Source: Tetracentron sinense
Taxonomy: Eukaryota > Streptophyta > Magnoliopsida > Trochodendrales > Trochodendraceae
Length of the DNA: 64,000 bases
Assembly (NCBI GenBank): GCA_015143295.1
Contig: CM026562.1
Span: forward strand, 10,072,041 to 10,136,040
Direction: 5' to 3'
The translations under genes were made by a program, and so were the position numbers. Shown here in pieces: positions 57,601 to 64,000 of the stretch (position 1 is the stretch's first letter; each line of letters begins with the position of its first letter). A model generated the notes under the pieces. It was given only the letters and a program-made list of their open reading frames with translations. It had not been told where the DNA came from and searched no databases.

Positions 57601-58600
57601 CAGAAAACAAGAGGCCAGAACCTGATAATTAGAATATTGTTGCAAGTACTGCCGCTCTTTCGCGACCATAATTGCCAAGTTTGTCTTCCAGTTATCCATT
57701 GGAGCCTCACAAGCAACTACATCATCTTCCAACTGTGCAAGGATTCTGCAAATAAACGAAAGCATCTCTTACACAAATTCTAATTTTTCTTCTAAGAAAC
57801 ACCCACTGGATTAAGAGTTGAAAATTAGGTTTCTGATGAGAAACTGAACTTAAAAAGAATTCGAAGAGAAAAGTAATTTTCATAGCTTGACCTTTTCAAA
57901 TAAGTCAGCCTTGCAATCGCCTTCCGAGTATAATCAAGAAGAACATTGGAATCCTTCTGTACTTTAGCCCTTTTGTCCTCCACAGCAGTCTTTCTCAAAT
58001 AAATATCCCCAATTGCTACAAGAAAACTAAATTCGTTTCCCCAAAACCAGAAAAATTCTTAATCTACATTTAAAAAAAAAAAAATTTAAAACGAAATACC
58101 AAAATGGAAAAACCATACACCTGCTCAATTCAGTATCCCTTATATTCAAAAAATTTGCAACATTTGCAAGAATCTGTGCTAATGCAACCCCATTTGATGT
58201 TAAACTCTCCTGAGCCAACCCCGCTTTTTCTAATATCTCCCTGATTCTTGCAGCTTCAATTTCAAAAAATCAAAAAAATCAAAAAATTGTTCCGAGAGAC
58301 AGAGAAAAAGAATGAGAAATGTGTAGAGAAATCAGAACAACCTTGGGAACGATACTCTGCGGCTTTCTGACGGAGATCGGAAGCGACGATTCCGGCAGCC
58401 TGAGTGTTGGCCTGAGAGATTGAAGCAAGATTATGCAAATGAGAGATGCTTCGAGGAGTGTATTCGAACTCCGGTACGTCTTTTCCGGCAGCGTCGAACT
58501 GAGAAACAAGCCATGATTTAACCTCTGCGATACGAGCATTATCAAAACCAGTCTTTGTCTCTGCTGCCCTAGAATCTGCTCCGGAGATTAGATCGCTCAT
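41337..58600 (-). CDS. AUG1: AUGMIN subunit 1 (HAUS1 homologue), six exons, 298 aa, one 15.9-kb intron
   Basis: Subunit of the eight-protein augmin complex, which recruits gamma-tubulin to existing microtubules for branching nucleation in spindle, phragmoplast and cortical arrays. Exons (minus): 58,600-58,342; 58,253-58,121; 58,026-57,892; 57,745-57,622; 41,681-41,544; 41,444-41,337. Phases agree and the joined frame has no stop. It begins MSDLISGADSRAAETKTGFD and ends VLHSALATTE. Recognition rests on SWLVSQFDAAGKDVPEFEYT (exon 1), ILANVANFLNIRDTELS (exon 2), LAQLEDDVVACEAPMDNWKT (exon 4), NRVGYTPEISHGVLVEMAEH (exon 5) and EDKKRQFAAAEKYLEEVL (exon 6), all typical of plant AUG1; length fits the family. 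The protein is mainly alpha-helical coiled coil. Exon 3 uses the acceptor before TTTTCTTGTAG, not the TAG 8 bp later, which would shift the frame. Introns are 88, 94, 146, 15,940 and 99 bp. Intron 4 is packed with transposons. Confidence 0.95.
42599..45043 (-). CDS. hAT transposase, four exons, 713 aa
   Basis: Cuts and pastes the surrounding element. Exons (minus): 45,043-43,868; 43,767-43,303; 43,198-43,123; 43,023-42,599, with GT..AG introns and consistent phase. Order: BED-type zinc finger at 46-65 (CNYC..HRLKHH); DUF659 / RNase H-like core with D235 (IMSDGWRDQKGR), D296 (LITDNAANY) and the C-x2-H motif SSCAAHCIDL at 318-327; third acidic residue E604 in SGCERNWS, inside the C-terminal hAT dimerisation domain (WWQSFGYDTPELQRFAIRIL at 575-594). 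The tail is rich in Asp and Glu. All three catalytic positions are present and no stop or frameshift is seen, so a functional enzyme is possible. The splice sites are inferred from frame and homology, not transcripts. From memory of the domain order it belongs to the large plant BED/DUF659/Dimer_Tnp_hAT group. Confidence 0.9.
45963..46052 (+). repeat. CTT/CTC microsatellite in the hAT 5' part
   Basis: CTTCTTCCTCTTCCTCTTCC followed by CTT and CTG repeats, within the noncoding leader upstream of the hAT transposase. ORFs on both strands across it (Leu-rich, Glu-rich or Arg-rich) are repeat artefacts. Confidence 0.9.
48252..49197. mobile_element. Non-autonomous hAT-like element, 946 bp
   Basis: Starts CATGGTTCAAAATATTAGTA and ends TTGGAATTTTAAACCATG, inverted. 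The flanks TTTGAAAG (48,244-48,251) and TATGAAAG (49,198-49,205) match at 7 of 8 positions, the hAT target size. Subterminal TATCGG/CCGATA pieces recur. No transposase. Nested in the LTR-type insertion. Confidence 0.8.
50030..50150 (+). repeat. Five to six ~22-bp units with CTCC-TTCG-GGAG hairpins
   Basis: GTAAGACTCCTTCGGGAG and variants (GACTCATTCGGGAGG, GACTCCTACGGGATG, GACTCCTACGAGAGG, GATTCTTTCGGGAGG) follow each other. The best unit has a 4-bp stem closed by a TTCG (UUCG in RNA) loop. Part of the LTR-type insertion. Confidence 0.8.
50641..51490. repeat. Inverted repeat, arms about 310-340 bp
   Basis: 50,641-50,957 pairs with 51,490-51,150 (for example GAGCTATGAAGCTCAACAAG in the left arm and CTTGTTGAGCTTCATAGCTC in the right) at about 85 percent by eye, with about 190 bp between. 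It lies at the right end of the LTR-type insertion, so its LTR end appears twice in opposite orientation. Confidence 0.8.
52252..52573. mobile_element. hAT MITE, 322 bp, TSD GTTAAGAG
   Basis: Starts CATTGTTACAAATCTCCCGA and ends GAGATTTGTAACACTG, inverted. A perfect 8-bp duplication GTTAAGAG lies at 52,244-52,251 and 52,574-52,581. The subterminal zones repeat CCCGAGAAA and TCGCGAGA. No coding frame. Confidence 0.92.
53674..54000 (+). pseudogene. MYB/SANT-like domain remnant (transposon-associated)
   Basis: From the ATG at 53,674 the frame reads MENIEGDKISKSKAAQWTGN, then FIELANEQTIKGNRP. After stops and a shift, near 53,940-53,995, comes SGFGWDPIKKVWMANDQCW. K..A.WT..F..L...E...GNRP and GFGWDP..K...A.D..W is the pattern of the plant Myb/SANT-like DNA-binding domain family (PF12776), common next to PIF/Harbinger transposases. 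At least three stops disrupt it, and no transposase follows. Its position inside the inverted-repeat structure fits a PIF-type origin. Confidence 0.55.
54001..54390. repeat. AAGCC/GGCTT-rich repeat with TA-rich core
   Basis: TAGGGGTGTATCCAAGCCAA, then many CCGAGC, GGCTTGGCTCGG and CAAGCCAAGC units, then a TATATAATA-rich core (54,215-54,350) and AAGCCAAGCCGAGCTTGAAG at the right. This looks like the subterminal zone of a hAT-type element, but only the left end is tidy, and it interrupts the MYB-like remnant. Confidence 0.55.
54644..54692 (+). repeat. Run of 31 C followed by three TCCCCC units
   Basis: Homopolymer C (54,644-54,674) then TCCCCC three times, adjoining the LINE fragment. Could form G-quadruplex or i-motif. 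The exact length may be an assembly artefact. Confidence 0.9.
54690..55424 (-). pseudogene. L1-type LINE fragment (ORF2 N-terminus and endonuclease)
   Basis: On the minus strand the frame opens KMEIWQQDCQEIQGHSTWVS with LKKFLGLSFEGHEEEARSLF, typical of the region before the L1 endonuclease in plants. It then reads with stops NIRGLGH (near 54,995), KRPVIPCIQETKLELVQDCI (near 54,920) and at 54,710 SGFYGP. The W/NIRGLG and QETKL motifs belong to the APE-type endonuclease. The reverse transcriptase is absent and the fragment stops at the poly-C run, so it is a small dead piece. Confidence 0.7.
56525..57621. other. Remainder of AUG1 intron 4
   Basis: The first part (56,560-57,020) has TCGCCTAGGCAACTCC and GGCATCGCCTGGACGCC motifs roughly inverted at its ends, which may be a decayed hAT-like element. 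The rest, up to the exon 4 donor at 57,621, shows nothing assignable. Confidence 0.4.
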
Positions 58601-58690
58601 ATTTCTGACCTAATTGCGTTTACAGGTTTTTCATCAGTTCAAAAAAAGAGGTGAAACTGCAACGAGAGATCAGAGAACATAAGGCTCAGG

Positions 58691-59070
58691 ATCCTCTCGA
58701 GTTCAAACCGGGGAGACTCTCTCCGGTTTGAACCCCTAGAGGTCGCCACGTGTCTCCTTTGACACCCCTTAACCATGGGTAAGGTTCACCCACCCCCTAG
58801 GGTTCACCCACCCATCCTTGGTTTTTTATTTATATCTTAATTATTATTTTTTAAATTAAAAAAACAGTTTTTAGAGTTTTTTTAATATTAAAAACAGTTT
58901 TTAATTTTAAGAAAATGATTAATAATTTTTTAAAAAAAAACAAAGATGAGCCGGGTGAACCCTAGGGGTGGGTGAACCTTACCCATGGCTAAGGGGTGTC
59001 AAAGGAGACACGTGGCGACCTCTAGGGGTTCAAACCGGAGAGAGTCTCCCTGGTTTGAACTTGAGAGGAT
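58691..59070. mobile_element. MITE, 380 bp, arms over 120 bp, 91 bp upstream of the AUG1 ATG
   Basis: Left arm ATCCTCTCGAGTTCAAACCG..GAGGTCGCCACGTGTCTCC..CCTTAACCATGGGTAAGG, right arm its near-perfect inverted copy (CCTTACCCATGGCTAAGG..GGAGACACGTGGCGACCTC..TTGAGAGGAT). The centre is A/T-rich with no coding. CACGTG occurs once in each arm (58,747 and 59,009). The copy is well preserved and so fairly young. The target duplication is unclear. Confidence 0.9.
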
Positions 59071-59259
59071 ACTAGGCCGGAACATAAACATAGTCCCCAA
59101 ACGGGATCAAATTTGATCTGGCCCTCACCAGACCAAAACCGTCTGGCCTACTCGTAGAATTTCTTTAACTACCCTTTGAATTCTAGTTAAGGAATTTTAA
59201 CCACTGTGGTTAGATTTTTTATAATATTTTTTCAAAATACCGAGGTTACTGGTTGTTGG

Positions 59260-60740
59260 ACAGTTTGACATATGGGGTTTAAATTTAAAAATATTGTTCA
59301 TAATTCAATAAAATAATGACACGTGACTCAACATATGTTATGAATATATTAAAAGCTAAAGATCCTCCTTTGAGATTTGGTTAACAGAATTCCATGAAAG
59401 ATAGTTAGATAAAGCTATTAAAATAAACATGTTTATCTGATAAATGATGATTTTGATCATTAATGACCATTGATAAATAATATTGATGTTTTCAGGCTTT
59501 TATACTCTTAGTTCTTCTAAAGAGATTTTACTCTTTAATGACTCTTGTAAATGATTATAGTATTTGCGCTATTAATAATTGATTATGGTTCTTACGCCAT
59601 TGATTTTGGTTATAGGTTTAACGCCTTTGATGCTGATTTGGGCTCTAAACGTCTTTGGATACTGATATGGGATCTAAACGCCTTTGAATGCTGATTCAGG
59701 TTTTAACGCCTTTGAATGTTGTTTTGGGCTTTAACGCATTTGATGATCAATATGGCTTCAATGCCTCTCTTTGGCTTTCAATGCATTTCTAATGATAATG
59801 GGTATGGTATGGATTAGTACCTCCCTGTGTACCTTTATGATGACATATACTAGAAAGAAGATTTGCTTTGTTAGGGGTGAATGGTATGGATTATTACCTC
59901 CTCGTGGGAATGAGTGTGGCTGTTTCCCCTCATCACCTATTCCAGTAAAGCATGAATTACTTCTTGGGCTGACAGTGAGGGAGAAAGTATTGGGGATGAA
60001 TTTTTCCTCAGTTCTTCTTAAGGCATGACTAGATGGGTGTCTTCGTCCAACACTTCCACTTTCCCCATTGGACTTGAGATGGTTATTATTATTATTATGA
60101 TTATTATTATTACTTAGAGGAGTATTGTTGCCTGAACACTTATATATTACCTCAAAAGAACAGTACACCATAAAAATGTATGACCCGCTTTCACGATGTA
60201 GTTACCAACCATTTTGAGGAAGGATGATGAGTTGTGATTTGGATAGCTTAGATAGAATTTGTTAAAGGATGAGTATTATGAATACCGCTTTTAACCTTTG
60301 AAGAATATATCCGAAAGCTTTGGTTATAAAAGCTTAAAGGAGTTATAGTGAAAAACGCATTTATCTTGATAAAATCCAATATTTTCTCTCTAAAGTCGGT
60401 TACAAAAATGGTTATGCTAACTGTACAAATCAGTTATGATTTATGTTGATCACTTATAAATAGAGGTGACCCCCTCTTGTTTGAAGAGAGAAGATTTTCC
60501 CCCATTTCTAACAAGATTTCCTAGAGAAATAAGATTTTTAACCAGAATTTATAGAGAAAGAAAGTAAAGGATTCATTAAGAAAAGTCATTTGTCACCATT
60601 GTTCTTCATTGTTCTTTCTCCTCTCCCTCTGAATCACTTCCTTCTTTCTTTCCCTTATTCCTTGTATTGATCTATTAATCATTTCTTTCAAAATAACTCA
60701 ATTTAGAATGGTTTGAATAACAGATTTAGGCTAGATTGAG
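59260..60740 (+). repeat. LTR-like sequence with ~36-bp tandem repeat
   Basis: At 59,590-59,790 a degenerate unit AACGCCTTTGAATGCTGATT plus TGGGCTYTA repeats five to seven times. Further right come GGTATGGATTATTACCTCCT (twice, 59,808 and 59,884), a TATA-like CTTATAAATAGAGG (60,456) and then leader-like GAGAGAAGATTTTCCCCC. This resembles the U3/R organisation of a plant LTR, but neither edge nor a target duplication was found. ORFs across it are judged chance. Confidence 0.45.
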
Positions 60741-60927
60741 GTTGCAGTGAATCCCATCACTTTGAAATCAAAATCACCTCTCTTCATTGGTTGAACCCTA
60801 AGGGTTATTGAATATTAACCTCAGTTAAAGAGTGTCAAAAGAGACACATGTCAACTTGTTGTGGGATGAGGGCCAATGTATTTGGTCTGCATTCAGCTTC
60901 GTCAAATCGACCCTCAAATAAGAGACA

Positions 60928-61085
60928 TAGGTAGAGCTTTGTCCCAGTGATAGTGTATCCTTTGCTTTGGGGGGAGGTATCCGGTTCCATCCATAGAGAA
61001 GGTGGGAGTTTGTATATACTCTCCACCCACCCACTAACTGAACAGATACTAACACCTAACCAGCGTTACGGCCTAAACGTATATC
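60928..61085 (+). mobile_element. tRNA-derived SINE-like element (older copy)
   Basis: TTTGTCCCAGTGATAGTGTA matches the A-box region of the SINE at 62,005. A weaker B-box-like GGTTCCATCC follows at about 60,981. The 3' part ACTCTCCACCCACCCACTAA differs. No clear poly(A) or target duplication, so it is probably an old or different subfamily member. Confidence 0.5.
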
Positions 61086-61103
61086 TCGAACCAAAAAAAT
61101 TAT

Positions 61104-62275
61104 ATATCTATCTATGCTACTACTATAAAACACACTTAGAGTGTTTCTATGGACGCCACCTATGTGTTCTCTGAATGTCACATAGGACTCTTCTCAATTG
61201 ATTTGTAAGGCCACGTGAGCAATCTAAAACTAACAAATGGGACCCAAACATTTTCTCTCTCATTTCCTCCACCCTTCTCCTTCTCGCGTTTCAAATTCTA
61301 AGGAATCCCCACACCTTTTCATCTCTCCCATCACCAATATACGTTTCCAATTTCTAAGGAAGTAAATAGGTATAAGCGTTATGTTTGATTTGTTTTATTA
61401 GGGAGGAAACGGATTCCAGAGAGTTTTCAAATGTTCGTGTCTCTCTTCCTCCACTCCATATCATCCCGATACCTTCCGATATTGTCCAAACAGTCTTGGC
61501 CCACGGCTGTTTGTGGTGTCTTCTTCTTTTCTCTTTCTTCTCTCTCTAGTATTCGTTACTACTCATGTGATTCAAGCTACGTCTAGATTGTTTACATTGT
61601 AGTTTTGTTCCCTTGATGAATTGATAGGAATGGTGAGTATTTAAAAGGGGGCATCCATCAATGAGTTGATGCCTTAGGTTTGGAAATGGAATTCATGAGT
61701 ACGCCTATCACTACTCTACTTAATACTATGGGAGAACATGTTCTCTCATTCTACCACGTAAGCCTACCCTAACATACCATGTGGGACATTGATTTTGTCA
61801 CTAAACAGTCTTTTAAGAAATTATGCCACATGTCCTTTAGTTATTGGAGAACAAATTTTTATTTCTTATTGTTTAGTGCCTACAATCCTCTATACAGATA
61901 CCTCCTTCAACTTCCAACACGACTTCTGAATGAAGTGTCTCTTCTCTCTGTTCCTTTGTGAGTGGTTACCACTTCTAACGGGACTTTTGAAGGAAATCAT
62001 TTTCACACGCCTGGGTTTGTCCCAGTGGTAGTGTATCTCCTTTTAAGGAGAAGAGACTCGTGTTCGAGTCCTGGTGTGGTCGTTGAGCACCCACCCTCGA
62101 GTTCTAACCCGCTAACCTCCTGCATAGATAGATAAATGATTTAGGACTACAAAAAAAGAAAAAGGAAACCATTTTCCCCCTTCTCTCTCATTTCTTATCT
62201 CCCCTGTTTTCCAATCACACCCACTAGTCAACACTATCATTCATTCTCTAATTATAATAGTAGAGATATAGTGGT
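61104..62275. mobile_element. Possible 1.17-kb non-autonomous element (Helitron- or MITE-like ends)
   Basis: TATCTATGCTACTACTATAA at the left and TTATAATAGTAGAGATATA at the right are roughly inverted, resembling plant Helitron or foldback termini. Inside are CT-rich tracts and the SINE at 62,005-62,162. No protein is encoded. The CTRR end and 3' hairpin expected for Helitrons were not confirmed. Confidence 0.35.
62005..62162 (+). mobile_element. tRNA-derived SINE, 158 bp, with target duplication
   Basis: Body GCCTGGGTTTGTCCCAGTGG..TAGTGTATCTCC (A-box region) and GTGTTCGAGTCCTGGTGTGG (B box GTTCGAGTCC), ending in A-rich AAAAAAAGAAAA. Flanks AGGAAATCATTTTC (61,991-62,004) and AGGAAACCATTTTC (62,163-62,176) match at 13 of 14 bases, the mark of LINE-driven insertion. 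Confidence 0.85.
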
Positions 62276-62279
62276 TTAT

Positions 62280-62955
62280 TTGACTATCGAAATTTTTACA
62301 CTACATAGGGTTTTCGTTTTTGGCTTAAACCTGAAAAATGAGATTTTTATTTATTATGAATTTAATTTTTTAAGTATTTTTATTGAATCCGAATGAGAGG
62401 TATTTTCTTATTTTGATTAAAATCTTATAATAAGTGAAATGAAAAGTTAAGTTTTTAATAAAAATAAGTGAAATGAGAGGTATTTTCTCATTTTCCCCCT
62501 TCTCTCTCATTTCTTATCTCCCCTTTTCTTGCCATGTGTCCCCCCTTTAACCCCATTTAACCGTGGGTAAGATTTGTCCACCCTTAAGTTTTACCCATCT
62601 ATCATTTGGTTAAAAATAAAAAATAAAAAATTTAACCAAGGATAAAAAAAACTAACCCAAGTTAATGGCAGTTGAAGGGGCGGCTGCTATATGAGAGCGA
62701 GGAGCGAACCGGTGACAACGTGGTCCACGCCGAACCTTGATAGCGACCCCCAAAACAAGTCCAGCCACTAGCTATAACTCACCATAGGCGCACCTCGAAT
62801 CAAACTTAAATGAAGTCCAAATGAACCCCAAATGAAATTCAAAACGTAGTTTTAGCCAATCAGTTTGCACCATTTGATTGTCTCTCTTCCTCACCACAAC
62901 CTGCACATGGCACAAGAAATTTACACCACTCATTCACTTCACTTCCCTCCACGTT
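62280..62955. other. Upstream region of the LNK2-like gene
   Basis: No gene seen. Short direct repeats AAATGAGAGGTATTTTCT (62,391 and 62,469) and CCCCCTTCTCTCTCATTTCTTATCTCCCC-type pieces (62,177 and 62,495). TTAACC/GGTTAA-rich inverted pieces at 62,540-62,670 resemble the repeat families at 36.4, 39.0 and 58.8 kb. Confidence 0.4.
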
Positions 62956-62969
62956 ATGCCACGTGGCAT
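62956..62969. promoter_or_regulatory. Perfect 14-bp G-box palindrome
   Basis: ATGCCACGTGGCAT reads the same on both strands. Its core CCACGTGG is the binding site of bHLH (PIF-type) and bZIP (HY5-type) factors. It lies about 196 bp upstream of the putative LNK2-like start codon and not inside a recognised MITE. Confidence 0.65.
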
Positions 62970-63164
62970 CCCCACACTCGCCCTACTTTTCTCTTGTCTC
63001 CTCCTCCTCTTCAGCTTCTCTGCTTTCGCTCTTTTTGATCAATTGATGCCTCTCAACGGTATTTTCAGCAATCTTGAGACTCTGATAATTTATGGGTGGA
63101 AAAGATCGTTTTGGGTTAATCTCTGTGGGTTTTGGTAAAGAGATCTGCTGCAGTTTCTTCAGAG

Positions 63165-63188
63165 ATGTTTGATTGGAACAACGATGAG
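63165..63188 (+). CDS. First coding exon of an LNK2-like clock gene (gene continues past the window)
   Basis: ATG at 63,165 encodes MFDWNNDE, followed directly by a GT donor (GTAATCC). MFDWND-E is, as I recall it, the N-terminus of LNK2-type proteins (night light-inducible and clock-regulated), transcriptional coactivators that work with RVE8 and REVEILLE factors. A phase-0 junction after eight codons is plausible, but the rest of the gene is outside the window, so this rests on eight residues. The 5' leader would run from about 62,900 and includes the upstream frame at 62,955 (MPRGIPTLALLFSCLLLLFS), either an upstream ORF or chance. Confidence 0.4.
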
Positions 63189-64000
63189 GTAATCCACTGA
63201 TTCTCGCCTGTTATATTTTTTGATTTTTTCCCCGAATTCTCCAATTCATATGCTAACATGGGGATGAAACAGAAATTAAAAAAAAAAAGATGAATTAACT
63301 AAATGGGTATTGTTTAAATCATTTTGTTTTACCATTTTTCTTATGGTAGTTAAGTTTCTGGGGAATTTCTGTGATGATTGTTACTATATTTGCGGTTTTG
63401 GGGTTTTTGTAATGGTATGTACTTGTGTTGTTTATAAAAGAATCATTAAATCATGTTTTAGGTGGCGTTTGGATTGGATTTTTTTGGCCAAAAATCAATT
63501 CTGATAAAATTGATCGTGTAGAAATTCATGATCAAATAATCATTTTTTCAAATAATAGTGTTCGGAGAATACGAAGTTGAGAGGCTCACCTACGAATTCT
63601 CTGAACAGTATTATTTGAAAAAATAATTATTTAACCATTAATTTCTACACAATCAATTTTACTAGAATTGATTTTTGGCCAAAAAATTCCAATCCAAACG
63701 ACGCTCTTCTGTTGAATTGGGAAGCTACTAAGACCGTGCATTTGAACCTGTTATCGATATGGAAAGAGAAACATGGTAATATTATGTTACTAAGCCATTG
63801 GCTCTTTAAATGGACTTCAAACTGGAAAATTTGATCTTTAAATGGACTCGGAAAAATCGAGGCAATCTCTTTGAAAGTGTAGTTTAGCGATGGGGTAGAA
63901 ATGATATGAAATTGGGAGATTTAAGTACGCGATAGAAGTCTCTGAAGCCCATATTCACCAATGATCCATGTCCATGTGGGGGCATAGCTCGAACCCGGTT
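63189..64000 (+). other. Putative intron 1 of the LNK2-like gene
   Basis: Starts GTAATCC and runs to the window end with no coding exon recognised. It contains the foldback MITE at 63,462-63,706. Other ORFs in it are short and unlike known families. Confidence 0.35.
63462..63706. mobile_element. Foldback MITE, about 245 bp, arms about 115 bp
   Basis: GGCGTTTGGATTGGATTTTT at the left pairs with AAAAATTCCAATCCAAACGA at the right, and the pairing continues nearly to the centre (AATAGTGTTCGGAGAATACG left, CGAATTCTCTGAACAGTATT right). No coding. The GCGTTTGGATT terminus is common to plant MITEs. Confidence 0.88.

Noticed and set aside
59758..60171. 137-aa minus-strand ORF with Asn repeat
   Set aside because: Lies in LTR-like repeat sequence; composition is set by an ATT/TTA microsatellite.
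62878..63138. ORF with signal-peptide-like stretch (ALLFSCLLLLFSFSAFALFD)
   Set aside because: CT-rich leader sequence can mimic a signal peptide; no domain follows. Kept only as a possible upstream ORF or exon of the gene at the right edge.

Overview
The window comes from a flowering-plant nuclear genome with long, repeat-filled introns and intergenic space, probably a woody dicot, although the species cannot be fixed from sequence alone. Evidence: spliced plant genes with GT/AG introns (an annexin and the AUG1 subunit of augmin), a nuclear tRNA-Arg(ACG) gene, and plant-type Ty3/gypsy Tat, Ty1/copia, hAT, MITE, LINE and SINE sequences.

Layout. About 1-31,650 is one nest of transposons. The host is a decayed Tat-lineage Ty3/gypsy element on the minus strand: 5' LTR, tRNA-Arg-type primer site, an extra ORF upstream of gag with a plant-mobile-domain (DUF7745-like) signature, gag, protease, RT, two RNase H domains and integrase. 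Its 3' LTR lies beyond the left edge. A minus-strand copia solo LTR sits in its protease region (6,581-24,149). Two things later entered that solo LTR: a 2.34-kb solo LTR (A, target duplication TGGGA) and a complete plus-strand copia element of the same LTR family (10,740-23,790, target duplication CCCAT). The copia 5' LTR then received a 3.04-kb solo LTR (B, target duplication AGTTA). The target duplications give the order of events.

31,650-41,300 is a gene island. It holds a complete six-exon annexin gene (minus, 33,061-35,458; 315 aa) with a MITE in intron 1, and a tRNA-Arg(ACG) gene with a Pol III terminator (39,469-39,541) whose 3' end complements the primer site of the Tat element in the same window. 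Several foldback MITEs and simple repeats lie between.

41,337-58,600 is one gene, AUG1 (HAUS1 homologue), minus strand, six exons, 298 aa, with a 15.9-kb intron 4. That intron holds a hAT transposon that looks complete (42,245-46,316, 8-bp target duplication, spliced 713-aa transposase on the same strand as AUG1). It also holds a 9.7-kb inverted-repeat structure with an LTR-type insertion (5-bp duplication), a non-autonomous hAT, a hAT MITE (8-bp duplication), a MYB/SANT-like remnant and an L1 LINE fragment. All AUG1 exon junctions nevertheless stay in frame.

58,600-64,000 is the AUG1 upstream region, with a G-box-carrying MITE 91 bp from its start codon, two tRNA-type SINEs, LTR-like repeats, a perfect 14-bp G-box palindrome, and a short first coding exon (63,165-63,188) that resembles the start of LNK2-type clock genes. 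That gene would continue past the right edge.

Most interesting for follow-up: tandem hairpin units inside three TG..CA LTR-type insertions, one array with paired changes in its stems; the DUF7745-like ORF in a Tat element; the potentially intact hAT in the AUG1 intron; and CACGTG motifs spread by two MITE families into gene-regulatory positions.
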